A stretch of 64,000 nucleotides of DNA from Opisthocomus hoazin (taxonomy: Eukaryota; Chordata; Aves; Opisthocomiformes; Opisthocomidae). The notes beneath the pieces were generated by a model that did not search any database, was not told the DNA's origin, and saw only the letters and a list, made by a program, of their open reading frames with translations. Positions within the stretch are counted from its first letter, which is position 1; each line of letters begins with the position of its first letter. The DNA is taken from the NCBI RefSeq assembly GCF_030867145.1, contig NC_134431.1, positions 11,765,089 to 11,829,088 of the forward strand. Direction: 5' to 3'. A program made the position numbers and the translations under genes. Below are positions 38,343 to 49,387 of the stretch, in pieces.

Positions 38343-41300
38343 CTTTTTTTTTTTCACCTGTATTTACTGTACATTTTATATTAAAAGCAGAAGTAGAGAA
38401 AGGCCGACAAAAGTGTCATTCAAATTCCACAAAAATGGCTTGATGTCTCCTTTTGTAATATTGTTCCACAAAACCAGAATTCCATCCTGCCACTAACTAT
38501 CCTGCTTTTTATGGAAGACCCTTAAAGCCAAGCTCAACTGCCTCAGACTTCCTTTTCAGAAATGGAGGCAGATCATGAACACAAAAGCATTTGCTATTTG
38601 CACACCAAACACCCTCACCTTCGCAAGGCAGGAACAAGTAACATAACCAAACACGTTTCCTAACTGGTACCAGGTAACAAGGCTAAGTTCAAGGGGGACA
38701 AAGCACCACCCTAATGCTTGGCCTCACCAGTTCCCACAAGCCAAGAACAGGGTGGATCAGCACCTGAATTCAGGATCTACAACCCTGAGCAAGACCAAGG
38801 GTTTTTAAGAACTAGTTCCATCTCCTCTGTAACAGGTGTGAGGCAGCACACACTGATGCAAGGAATATTACCAGTAGCAACACAGGTGCTTCAGAAATGC
38901 CTGATGATTTAGGAACAAAGGAAAAAGTATTCTGACCAGTGAAGGCCATTACAAACTCCTAGCACTTCTTTTTTTGTTCAAAAAAGAGCAGCACACAGTA
39001 TTTTTCCTGAGTAAACCTAAATACAGCATTATTTCTCTCCACTGTTAGCCTTCAGACTCTCCAAAAAATCCTAGTTGTCTAGGTTTATTATCACTCTTCT
39101 TTTTGAGCACTTAAAACAAAATCAGTTACTGTTGTTCACCAATATGTTTTTCTTTTTTCTAGATATTGTCCGCTTTTTTCCCCAGATTTCCAGTTAGGAA
39201 GGATGTTGACAACTTTGTCTCACAGTTTGTATTCTTGGTGTTTTAGATTTCCACAAAACTTTCATGCTTCTGATCTGCTCCTTTTGTAACTCTCACTTAT
39301 ACAGAATGCTCTTAGCTTTTTACCTACAGCTTCTCAACTGTATATCATTCACTGATAAAACTTGATTTCATTTAACCCAAAGAAGTTTGCACAGTGGTTA
39401 CAGACCAAACACTAAGGATGACCATTTATGTTAGGTGTAAGCAACCTATGTTAGGTCCCTGAGTTTGCAAGTTACAGTCTTAACTTACAGACAGAAAGAG
39501 ATTGCTTCCTTCAGAAAAACTACAGCACATTTTCAAGCCAGACTCCACAGGAAACACAAGAAAAACTATTACCAATAATCACTTACCTGACAGAAACACG
39601 TACAGAGAAAGCCAAGACAAGATTCTGCATCTGAAGGTAGAAAACAGCCACCACAGCAAGCATCCTGAGATCAGCCACTGCAGTTACAGGGCAGCTGTAG
39701 CAGCTCACCTAAGTAGTCCCCTGCTCCCCAGCAGCTGCTGCTTGTGAGGGTGGTTTGCAGCATCTACTGGAAACACCTGGAGAAGACCTGGTGAGTCCCA
39801 CCCAGAAATGCAAGCTCAGTCTTCTGGGCCTGGTGCACAAAAGTTTTCATTAATGTTCAGAAACTTTTGAAAGTTCTTCTGTAGAAAGAAAAAAGATTTC
39901 AAATTTTTTTTTGCCTTCCTTTAGTTTTCACATGGAATTATTGCTTTTTTTGTTGTATGAAAACTTTGTCCCTTATATCAGTAAGAGGTTTGTTTTCTTA
40001 AAATTATATCTCAATTAAAATTATATTAAGCATTTTGTCCCTTTTAGTGGCTTTAGCATTACAGTTAAACTTTGTCTGCACTGTTTATTAAACAAATGTG
40101 CTTGGTATGTGTAAACTGTGTTTGTCCATTTATCTCTTCTTCACATTAAAAAAAACACAGTATGGCTTAGTGGGTGACACGGTTTGCTATGAGTGCCAAC
40201 ATGGAGAATTACAGATTCTTGAAGTATTTAGCACCTCACCTTTTTCCCAACCATTATCAGAGACAGAATCCTAGAGGCTTTAGGAAATACCAATTTTTAT
40301 TTTAGGCCCCAAAATATCAGATACATCGGTTATTGCACTTGCCGGCAAAATTTTACTCTCTAACTACAAATTATAATAATAAATAATCATACCCATAAAA
40401 GAAATAGGCTTACACTGCACATACAATTAATTTATGGCATAATGGATAGTATACATCCCAAACAGCTTTAGTCCCAAACATCTATGCGTTCCCCTTGCCT
40501 TCTACTCAGGGCAAGCAGCTTCTAACCCAAAGTTTCCTGTGGATGTTTTTCTAGTTTTGTCAACTGTGTAATATATTTTCCACAGTTTATCTGCTCTCTT
40601 TATTTGTATGGCTACTCAATCTTTAAAAGCAAGAGAGAAATACAGCATCAAAGAACTCCCAATATTTACTTCCTTGTCTTTGTAAGTGGCCTGGCCCCTC
40701 CCATCCGCTTAGTACTTTCAAAAGAGGAAAGATGTTCTACTTTCCAAAAGAAGACTGCTTCTGCCTTTTTTTTTGTGCCTTCTCCAGAAGATACAACCTC
40801 ACAACCTCTTAGCTACTGGCACCTCATAGGCAAGACCTTTCTAAGTGTGAACTGCACACGGGCACAGAATTGCTTAGAAACATTGCTCTCTAAAAGAAAG
40901 GACTAAGTGCAATCCTTGTGTTTTTCATTTCCCTCCTTCCAATTATAGTAGTGCGCTGTCATTTTTTTGATTTACTGGAAAAAAACTCTGATATCTTCAA
41001 ACTTCTACTTTGCAGTAAGGTGTTTAGCGGTTATGCGGGCATTGCATAAAACATGTCCATTTTATAATTATAACATTCACAGCATATTTTTAAAAATCTA
41101 TTAAAACATGTTTTTCAATGAAATATGATATTTTAGAAGAAGTTTTGGAAGAACATTGCCTTCTTGGTGTTGCTTTTTCACCTTAAAAATGGTAGTTCTC
41201 AGTTTTTCGTTTTTTCCAATTACGTCTTTTTCCAAGGACTCTTCTGAGACTACAGTCCATTTCCTGCCCAGTTCCAGCTGATTGTTATTATTTTAAAAAA

Positions 41301-42727
41301 TTCTGAAGATTATGTTATTTTTTAAAAAACAAAATAAATCCACTAGTCCAATGTGCCTGCCGATTAGGGACTTAACTCAGAATCCACTGAAGAAAATAGG
41401 AGGTTTGTGGATTGCAGTATGAACAACTTTTAGATCAAACCAATTCAATTAGCTGCTTTTGCTGTTTTGATTGGGAAATGGTATTACAGTGTTGCTGTGC
41501 TTATTTCAGAAAAAATGGCGTGTTTATTGTTGTTTTTTTAAACTGGAGATTTGTTGTGATTTAAAGAAGGAAAATGCAGTTCCTAAAATGAGACCTTCCA
41601 GGCTGTTTCAGTCTGCAGTAGGTTTGCAAGCCTGAATTATAAATTCTGGAAATAGGATGTCATGGTAAAAAAATGCATGGTGAGCCTTATGTATAGTTCT
41701 GAATGAGATCTTATGTGATATTTTAGCTGATGACATTGTAATGGAAGATGAACCACAGATGTGGCTGGAGAAGGTAGCTGCAGCCAGAGCTGTGCAAACC
41801 ATTGCACTGTTTCAAATTCTCGTTACTTGGCCACAGAAGATTATTTTTTTGCAGTTAGATGGGAGTTCAAACTCAAATGCCTCTTTTGCAGCCAAAGAGT
41901 CAATCCTTTCGCTGAAGATTAGAGGGCAAGGGGCTCTGGAAATGCTGCCTGCTGTTACTCAAAGTATAAATTATTAGCACTATCAGGATTTCATCCCAGG
42001 AGGTGAAATTCAACCTTCCTTACCACCCCACCAAACTGGAGTAACTGAACTGTGTGCAGAGAAATGCCTGAAAGGGGGAAAATGGATTGTGCCTCAGTGC
42101 TGCTGTTATACCCCTTCGTAGGGAAAAAGACTGTTGTATGGCACGGCAAAGAATATTTCTACAAAAAGTTCCAAATATATATTCTATAAACCAATGAGTA
42201 TCTGTCTAAATGTGAAAAACATGCAGAAAAGAGTTCCTTATAGTAACCGTGAACACACAGAGAAAAATTATAAAGTCACAAAATGAGATACAACTAGAAA
42301 GGAATATAATAAGAAAGTTTTTGGTAAGTGCCTTCTCTACACAGGAAAAGACCTAGGAAAGATTGCATCTGTCACTCAGCAAAGAGAGAAAGCTTTTGAC
42401 AGATCACCCTAAGAAAGCCTTTTTTACTTTCATCTTTGCTATGAGAATCAGCTGTGATCAGACTGCAAAAATAATCAAGACCAGTGTCAGAACAGTGGGA
42501 GCTCTGGCTACATCAGGAAGAAGAGTTTCAAGAGCACTTAAAAAGCACATAGATAAGGTCAGGGCATTACACTCATCTTAGAAGAATTTCAGAACTACCA
42601 GTTATCATCCCTGAAGACCTGTGGAGGACCAGTGGTTTCCAGAAGACTCAGGCCAGTGCAAACACAGCAGCTATCTTTAAGATGGAAGGGTGGGAAGGGA
42701 CCATTGGGTCATCTTACCTTCTGTTGA

Positions 42728-43880
42728 TATAAAAATACTGGAACAAATTAATCAAACTGTCTGTAAGAACCTAGAATATGGGTTTTGGAAATGAACAACA
42801 GACAACATGGATTTATGCAGGATAAACTATGTCAAACCTACCTAATCTCATTCCATGACAGCGTGACAGACCTTGTGCACAGGGAAGTCGTATATCTTGC
42901 CTTCTGTAAGCTTCTGCCACTGTCTCACGTAACAGTCGCATGTAAATGAGCTATGGGATATCCTCCAGATGACATTACTGCAGGGGGCTGGAAAAGGTCA
43001 GAAAATCACACTCCAGAATGATACCTTCATGGCCCATTGTCAGGCTGGAATAACGTCTGGAGTAGGTCCTGGGCCCAGCAATATCCAGTACTTTTATTAA
43101 TGTTTTAGAAGGTGGAACAGTAAATACTTTGCGTGATATCTGCAGATGGTACCAAGCTAGAAGGAACGGCAACAGCCTTTGAAGACAGCATTATAATACA
43201 GAATGATCTTTACAAACTGCAGAAAGAGTCTGAAAAAATAGGATGCAATTCAAGATGAATCAGTGCAAAGTTGTCACTGATGCATAATCAGCTGTTCAAA
43301 TATAGGATGGGGACAATTGATTACAAAGCAGTTCTGCAAGAAAGCATCTGGGGTTACAGTGAATTAGAAGCTGTACATGAGTCAACTGTGTCATGCTATT
43401 GCAAAAAGGGCATATGTCAAACTGGGACATACAAAAGGGAGTGTCATGTGTTAGACATGTGAAGTAATCCCACTTGGTGCTGGGAAGATTTCAAACGCAG
43501 CACAGCACCCAGTTTTTGGCGCTGCACCTCGAAACATATGTTGTCCAGCCATGAAACAATGAAAATAGTGCCAGGTCCAGAAAACACGACCTACAAGGAA
43601 TGATTGAAGAAATTGGGGTTGTTTGGTGACTACATGTAATAGGGCTTCAAATATATTAAAAATTGCTGCAAAGAGGAAGGAAATAAACTGTTCTCCATCT
43701 CATTTGAGAACACCATAAAAAGAAACAGACAGGTTTCCAAAAAGCCTTCAATAGCAGGCAAATTTTCAAGGCCACGAGAACAGTTTGCCCAGAGGAACTG
43801 CAGAATCTGCATCGTGTTGGTCAAATGTGCCTCAAGAGTGAAACAAGCATTGTTAATCCTACCATGGGCAGAGAGGACTG
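42728..43880 (+). mobile_element. Decayed CR1/L3-type LINE: reverse transcriptase and 3' part
   Basis: Conceptual translation in shifting + frames follows the C-terminal half of CR1-type ORF2. It reads LISFHDSVTDLVHREVVYLA near 42846-42900 (family: the YLDFSKAFDTVSH palm motif, here losing the first catalytic Asp), then a degenerate SADGTKLEG near 43140 (family FADDTKLGG, the second Asp pair reduced). Downstream come matches to the tail segment: CAGTGCAAAGTTGTCACTGA, GGATGGGGACAATTGATTAC, ATCTGGGGTTACAGTG, CATGAGTCAACTGTGTCATG, and CCAGTTTTTGGCGCTGCACC. It has many stops and frameshifts and is clearly dead. It belongs to the older CR1/L3-like class rather than the young avian subfamilies. The ends are approximate. 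Confidence 0.75.
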
Positions 43881-46769
43881 CACTGACAACTCACCAAGGG
43901 ACTTTGTTTTCTGTAAGGAATCCCCTGTCTGTCTGTCCAGTTGATTCATTCAAAATTATTGTAGTGCCATTTTTTTTAAAACCATTTTTTTCCCAGTAAT
44001 TCTGAATAAGAAGGAAGTAAACATTGAAGCTGACAATGTCATTAGCTGGCAATATTATGACATACTAAAAAATTTTCATTTATCAAATCCAAATAATTTC
44101 TAACTTTTTTTTTTAGAACTTGTCAGAATTTCCACTTTTTCTTTCTCTGAAGTTGTAGGCAAAGCATGAAGGGAGTCATCAACTCCAAGACGAATTTCAT
44201 TGAGGATGAGTTACGTACCCACATACACATAATTTCTAGGAGAAAAAAAAAAAAATGATGCCCCCGCATTTAAGTATCAGCATAGCAGCTACATAAAGAA
44301 AGACAGAAAACAAAACAAGTAAGACAAGACACTTCAAGCAACACAGCGGAGTTCGTTGTGACTAGTCTGTTATCAAAGTCAAGTACACGAAGCGTATTTT
44401 GCCCTTTATTGTGTACACAGATGTCTGTAAACTTTACTGTAATGTACAAAAAATCACAGACATAATTTTGAAAAAACAGACCAAAACCATCCCAAAGCTA
44501 TAGCAATAGAGGATTTTCACTATCCCAGATCACAGTATTGTTCCATGTAATCTGCACCTGACCAAGAAATTGGAAAACTTACAAGAACATACCTAGTTGA
44601 TTGTATATTACTATATTTGTGGGGAGAAAATTCCTTCCTGATCCCAGTGGTGAATTCAGCTCATGCCCTGAAGCATGAGATTTGATTACTCTTTTTTTGA
44701 ACATGCATAACTGCCACTGCTATTACTGGTCATAACATTTTGTCAGGAAAGAGAAATATTATTCTGCAATGTAATAAAAATAGATAAAATTCCATATAGC
44801 TTCAGAATCATTTGCTACATTTCCAAAGTAAACATTAAGCACCCATCAAGATTATTCCATTGGATAAGCCAAGGAAGCCTCCAGTGTTATCTGTTCATTT
44901 TATTATCTCTAATTTTCAAGTGTGCAAAAATGCTTTCAGTAAATATTATGGGTTCTTCCTGTGCGAAAAGAGATGCTAAATGACCTTCACCAACTTAGTT
45001 ATAAATAACAGAAGCAGGGAGCACACAAACGCTGTATAGTTTCAGCGCTATTCAAACCTATCAGCGAATTCTGACCAGTGGATAAAAATGGACACCAGAT
45101 TCTGCTTGCTTTTTTCCCCCTTCTTCATAATCCCACCCCAGTTCCCTCTTGAAAGGCATTCTGTTCTGTCAGCCATAATGGCATCTGCTGGTGGAGACAG
45201 GAAGCCATAAATCTGTAGGGTTCCTCTCGACCAAGCCTTGTTAATGCTCCCATTTATCACTGAGGATAGGGTGCCATCTCACTAGTGCTCTACTCAGAAG
45301 TCCATCTTCTCAATTTCCCCTTCCCAAAGGAGTAACCATTTAAAGTAGTGACTTTCTCATCTTGCATGTTGAGACTGAAAACGCCACTGATACAAATACC
45401 ATACCCAGTGTGTAGCACTTGGATTTAAGCCATGAGTCTGGAGAACAATAGCTGCTACTTGCTGATCCCAGACTACACTGAGACACTGCTTTGCTTACAT
45501 GTAGCGCTTGCATCTTTTCAACTTGCACAGAAGTAGCAGAGGCTGGATAGCGAGGTTAAAATCTGAGGGGACTCTGTCATTTGCCCCCTCTCCCCGATGC
45601 CTGCAAGTGTCCCAACACACCACGTCATGTCCCACGGTTTGGAAGAACTGTTAATAAAAACATCACTGTGTTAAAACAGCATTTAATACACAATTCTTCA
45701 TAATAAACAAACTATCCTAATCAGAGGTGCAGTATCTTTCTGTGCAGCCAGGGAGGAGAGGAAATATAAAACCAGCGAGGAGTATCTCAGTTTTTCTGAT
45801 TTGGGAACCAAGGTGAAGAGGCTGAAGGGTTCAAAATCACAAATCAAGGCAGGACGAAATGTGAAGAGAAAATCCTAGTTTGCCACCCTGCTCCTGAACT
45901 ACCTGATCCAGGTCCAGTGCCACACTTGCAAACTAGATACCGTGTCACTTCTTCTCATCACAGTGCCGGGATAATTGCCCCGCTGCTGCGGACGTTGTGG
46001 CCCCTCTTGGCCCCGTGTTTACACCTGCCTGAACTGGAGGCAAAGCAGAAATCCCCTGGTGTGCACCAACAGGATTTTGCGGGTGCTGCACACAGGTGCA
46101 AGAAAGAGGTCTGTGCAATTCTGACTGATTCAAGCAGAGCTGTTCATTTCTGAGTGAGTTATGCTAGGTAGAAGTGGAAAAATGAGTATTTTATAGTAGT
46201 GTTATGCTATTTTATCTTTCGAACTAAGCATTTGCTTGCACCAATAAATACTTCCAAATTGCTTATAAAAATTCCTAGAGTTCATACAGGGAAAGCTATC
46301 AAATAATTTAAGCAAAATCAGTTAGGTGGACACTTTCATAAACACAATCTCGTATTAGGCTGCTAAATACAAAGGTCACTCAGGGGTCTTCCCGCAGAAA
46401 CTCATTCCCTGCCCGAGCCGCGGGACTGCGGTTTGCAGATCGCCGGTGACACCGGCTATAACACAGCGGCTCTTGCTGGTGCTTCCCAACAGAGCTCGAT
46501 CTGAAGGATTGATTTTAGAGGGATGCAAATTGTTCCTAGTAAACCCAATAGTTTCACTATAAAGATACAAATGCCAAAACAGAAACAAACAAACAAAAAA
46601 AGCATCTAAGAGCTCAGTTCCATAGGAAACTCCGGGATTCGGCTATGGGGTATTGCAAACTCCACTTTTCAGAGGTCTTACACAAATGATAGTTGAACAT
46701 CTAGAAGTTAATCCATCCCTTCAGCCCCAAGCCGCTTTTAAACCCTCCAGGTGACAACAGCAGATGTGG
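43881..46769. other. Proximal 5' flank between the CR1 relic and the CpG island
   Basis: No gene is seen. The stretch 44590-44780 (CCTTCCTGATCCCAGTGG, CCTGAAGCATGAGATTTGAT) resembles an old dispersed amniote repeat, but I cannot name it. A small GC-rich patch at about 46376-46500 precedes the island. Next to it are a TGATTGA-like GGATTGATTTTAG and a perfect octamer ATGCAAAT (46523-46530), about 250 bp before the island edge, which may be proximal promoter elements of TSHZ2. Confidence 0.55.
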
Positions 46770-47280
46770 GAAAAAACCCCGCAACGGCTACGCGGGGCCG
46801 GGGAAGGCACCTCGGCGCGTCCCGGGGAGGAAACCCGCGCCGATCCCCGCACCGTGGCCTGGCAGGCGGCTGGGCGCTCTGCAGGGGTCGTGCGGGACAC
46901 CGCCCCCCGCAGAAGCACCCGAGGGCTGTACCCGATTCCCCCCCCCGATCCCGGCGCCGGGGGGAAGCGGGAGAGCAGCGGGCGCCTGAGCAGGACTGGC
47001 CAGCCCTGCCCGCCCGGTGCTGCGGTGCTGGCTCGCTCCCGCAGGGCCTCCAGCGAACCCGTGGGTTTCACCCGAACTTGACCGAACTTCGCGTGTCCGC
47101 CGGACCCAGCGCGGGGGTCACCGGCGGGGCGAGGAGGAGGACCACGGGGGCGGAGGCCGCCGCTTCCCGCGGGCGCCCGCACCTGAGGCGGCCCCGCGCG
47201 CCCCTCAGCCGGCGGGAGCGGCCCGCCGGGGCGACCGCCCGAAATCCCCGTTATCCCAGTGGAAACCTGCCCGCCTCGAG

Positions 47281-47308
47281 GGGAGCCGGGCGAGGGGAGC
47301 CGGGCGAG
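47281..47308 (+). repeat. 14-bp tandem duplication in the CpG island
   Basis: The unit GGGAGCCGGGCGAG occurs twice head to tail with no mismatch. It is small and GC-rich, probably a replication-slippage product. Confidence 0.8.
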
Positions 47309-47600
47309 GGACGACGCCGCCGCCCCGCCCGCACCCCCCCCCGGTGCCGTGCGCTTCCCGCCGCGCCGTCCCCCAGGAGACAGCCCCCCTTCCAGGGGCC
47401 GCGTGGGGTGGTCCCGCGTGGGGGGGCGGGGGTGTCGCGCCGGCGGGTGGGGCCGCGCGCGCCCTGTCCCTTTAACGAGCCGCCGCGCCGCCCGTGCGCG
47501 CGGAGCGCGTTTCGCCCTGTCAGCGGGCCGCGGAGGAGGGGTTTGTTAACGTGCGGCCGGCTCGGCGGATCGATGTTCGCTGGCATCGCCTCGCCCTGCC

Positions 47601-47678
47601 TGCGCGCGTGTGTGTGCGCGCGTGTGCCTGCGCGTGTGTGTGCGGGTGTGTGTGTGCGCGTGCCGTGCGCGCGTGTGA
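47601..47678 (+). repeat. Alternating purine-pyrimidine GT/GC tract (Z-DNA-prone)
   Basis: About 78 bp of nearly uninterrupted TGCGCGCGTGTGTGTGCGCG-type alternation, broken only by short phase shifts (TGCCTG, GCGGGT, GCCGTG). Such GC/GT alternation is the best natural Z-DNA former. It lies inside the promoter CpG island, about 600 bp before the TSHZ2 start codon, in probable promoter or 5'UTR DNA. Confidence 0.75.
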
Positions 47679-48003
47679 AGCGCAGCCTTCCTCCCGCCCA
47701 GAGCCGCCCCGTCCTCTCCCGCACCGCTCCCCGCCGGGCAGCGCGGGACCGGCGGCGCTCCGCCGCGCACGGACACCCGCACGGACGCCCGCACACACAC
47801 GGCGACACCGCGCAGCCCCGGGCGCCGCTCCGCCATACAGCTCTGCGAGGAGGAGGAGGAGAGGAGAGGGGAGGGAAGGGAGGAAGCAGCCAGCCCCACA
47901 GCCTGTCCAGAGCTGCCTTTTTAATATCTACATATCTATTTTGTTATTTATTTGTTGCCGTCCTCTGGCGCTGTGGGCGCCCTTCATTCGCTCCTGAGCT
48001 CGG

Positions 48004-48042
48004 ATGTTTGAATCAAAGCAAAGCAAGTGTTGCAACAGTTAA
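48004..48042 (+). other. Upstream ORF in the TSHZ2 leader (12 codons)
   Basis: ATG TTT GAA TCA AAG CAA AGC AAG TGT, ending after AAC AGT with TAA, encodes MFESKQSKCCNS. It ends about 235 nt before the main ATG, so it does not overlap the coding start and leaves room for reinitiation. Its -3 base is a C, so its start context is weaker than that of the main ATG. It is relevant only if transcription starts upstream of 48004, which is likely but unproven. Confidence 0.4.
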
Positions 48043-48123
48043 AAAAAAAAAAAGCCAACCAAAAAAAAAAAAAAGAAAAGCGAGAGAGAAAGAAAGAAAC
48101 CTAAATCTCTCAAATAAAATAAA
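48040..48123 (+). other. A-rich purine tract in the presumed TSHZ2 5'UTR
   Basis: Two poly(A) runs separated by GCCAACC (about 48040-48075) are followed by GAAAAGCGAGAGAGAAAGAA purine sequence and two overlapping AATAAA hexamers (48113-48118 and 48118-48123). It sits in otherwise GC-rich leader DNA directly upstream of the coding start. A-rich leaders can bind poly(A)-binding protein or reduce structure before the start codon. That role here is inference. Confidence 0.55.
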
Positions 48124-48276
48124 CCCCGGGCAGGTTCCCCTCAGCGCAGGGGAGCGGAGGGGGGCAGGGGAGGCGTAAGGGGGTGCCGGGCAGGCAGCGC
48201 AGGGGCAGAGGCAGAGGAAGGCGGCTCAGGAGCTCTCGGATCTGGGGACAGGAGTGAGGTTGGAGAAAGTAGAGCG

Positions 48277-48316
48277 ATGCCAAGGAGGAAACAGCAAGCA
48301 CCCAAACGGGCTGCAG
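48277..48316 (+). CDS. TSHZ2: TSHZ2 first coding exon (N-terminal 13 codons plus 1 base)
   Basis: The ATG at 48277 encodes MPRRKQQAPKRAA followed by a lone G that begins the next (Gly) codon, then GTAAGG. MPRRKQQAP is the invariant start of vertebrate teashirt proteins. Continuing KRAAG (rather than the RRAAA or RRSAA of TSHZ3 and TSHZ1, from memory) points to TSHZ2. The start has G at -3. The exon is tiny because TSHZ genes place almost the whole protein (atypical C2H2 zinc fingers, a homeodomain, a CtBP-binding PIDLT motif) in one large downstream exon, which lies beyond 64000. The product is a nuclear transcriptional repressor in development. The conserved basic N-terminus is also the place where the phase-1 intron of the family sits. 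I am confident in the family and fairly confident in the paralogue. The 5' limit of the exon is unknown. Confidence 0.93.
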
Positions 48317-48322
48317 GTAAGG
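48317..48322 (+). other. TSHZ2: Splice donor of TSHZ2 intron 1
   Basis: GCAG|GTAAGG matches the vertebrate 5' splice consensus (MAG|GTRAGT) at all but the last intronic base. It cuts after the first base of the Gly codon, giving a phase-1 intron as expected for the gene. Confidence 0.9.
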
Positions 48323-48679
48323 AGAAGCCATCCACGGACACAGCCTCTGTCTCTCCACTCCTTCCAATCCTACCCCCCATCTTTATTATTATTTAGGGTC
48401 ACCCTTGCTTTTTCCGGGCTGGATCTTTATTTATTTATCCCCCTCCCCCCTCCCCTCCCTCCCTTTCCCTCCGTAACTCCCGGAGCCGGGCTCGCCCCTC
48501 GCTGCCGGGCGCGGGGCTCTGAGACGGGCTGGCCCCGCCGCGCCCGCGCCCACCCTGCCCCGGCTAAACTTTTCCCCCCAACTTTCTCCCGCCCGGCTCC
48601 CCCGGCCCCTTTCCCTCACCGAACCGAAAGCAGCCTCACATTTGCTTCCCGCTTTAATCGCTCTGGTTCCCGCCCCCCC

Positions 48680-48680
48680 T

Positions 48681-48772
<92 letters not shown>
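48680..48772 (+). repeat. (TTTC)n microsatellite, about 23 units, uninterrupted
   Basis: The cytosines fall exactly every fourth base from 48682 to 48770 with no interruption. The tract is flanked by a C-run on the 5' side and a T-run plus C-run on the 3' side. It is a homopurine-homopyrimidine mirror-type tract about 360 bp inside intron 1, at the edge of the CpG island. Perfect tetranucleotide arrays of this length are usually highly length-variable and can form triplex (H-DNA). Confidence 0.97.
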
Positions 48773-49387
48773 TTTTATTTCCCCCCCCCTTCCGGGTGTT
48801 TTGTTGTTTTTTCCCCCGTGCTTTTTGTTTTTAAAACGTGCGTTTCGCGAAGTGGGTCGGTGCGTTTAAATCTTTTATTTCGCCGTGTATCTGGTGGCAG
48901 CGCTGGCCGGGTGTCTGTGTGTGTGTGTGCGCCTGGATAGCACAGGGACTGTCTCTGCTGCTGAACCCGGTGGGAAGTTCAGCCTTTGATCATCAGCGGT
49001 GAAAATTGCAACAGGAAATAAAATGAAGCGTTCTGACTGTTAGAAGACAATCCGCATTTTCAGATCAAATCCTTCTTTTGTCTTGTAGCCGAGTTTATAT
49101 ATATGCACATGCCAAGTGGTTTTACAATTTTATTTTTTTTTATAAAAAAAGAAGAAAATAGTTTGCAACTTTGGAAGTGTTTTGTTTTGCCTTTTGTAGG
49201 GTGTTCTTTTTCTTTTGGGGGCCAAGAAAAAGAAACAGATGAGTGGGCCTGTGTAGTAAATCTTTTCAAAGAGTTTTCTTTCAGGCTGCTTAATTGCTTT
49301 TTATTTTTTTTTAATCGTGTGGTGGGGTTTTGTTTCTGGGAAGCGCAATATGGAAGTTCATTTTTCTTCTGCCAGACCCACCCACTG

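Larger units (their letters stand above)
28841..42727. other. Gene-free upstream flank, segment 3
   Basis: No gene is supportable. The 156-codon minus-strand frame (35914-35444) has no domain I recognise and no introns or promoter around it. The segment carries several old repeats (29.66, 30.34 and 33.95 kb) and the PBX/MEIS motif cluster at 38.12-38.34 kb. It also holds a short possible CR1 tail at about 42681-42720 (GGGTGGGAAGGGACCATTG) just ahead of the longer CR1 fragment. The remainder is AT-rich and featureless to my reading. Confidence 0.7.
46770..48660 (+). promoter_or_regulatory. TSHZ2: CpG island promoter of TSHZ2
   Basis: A sharp change from AT-rich DNA to very GC-rich, CpG-dense sequence starts near 46.78 kb and fades near 48.65 kb. 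It has many CGCG and CCGC runs, an Sp/KLF-type GGGGGGCGGGGG at 47421-47432, and no convincing TATA box at the expected distance from any obvious start. This is the usual promoter type of vertebrate developmental regulators. The transcription start is probably somewhere in 47.4-48.0 kb, but the sequence alone does not fix it. Long open frames on both strands (up to 475 codons) are artefacts of stop-poor GC-rich DNA. Human TSHZ2 likewise starts from a CpG-rich region. Confidence 0.85.

Noticed and set aside
47916..47935. TTTTTAATATCTACATATC as a TATA-type element
   Set aside because: It is not a canonical TATAAA. CpG-island promoters of this kind usually lack a TATA box, and no start site can be placed from sequence.
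46751..48178. 475-codon + strand open frame (and several shorter ones on both strands) across the CpG island
   Set aside because: It starts at GTG, is rich in Arg/Pro/Gly/Ala as expected from GC-rich DNA, overlaps equally long frames on the opposite strand and has no domain. The real start here is the TSHZ2 micro-exon.
48254..48940. 228-codon frame reading through the TSHZ2 start region and the TTTC array
   Set aside because: It uses a different frame from the conserved MPRRKQQAP start, begins at GTG, and its middle is just the translated microsatellite (Phe/Leu/Ser repeats).
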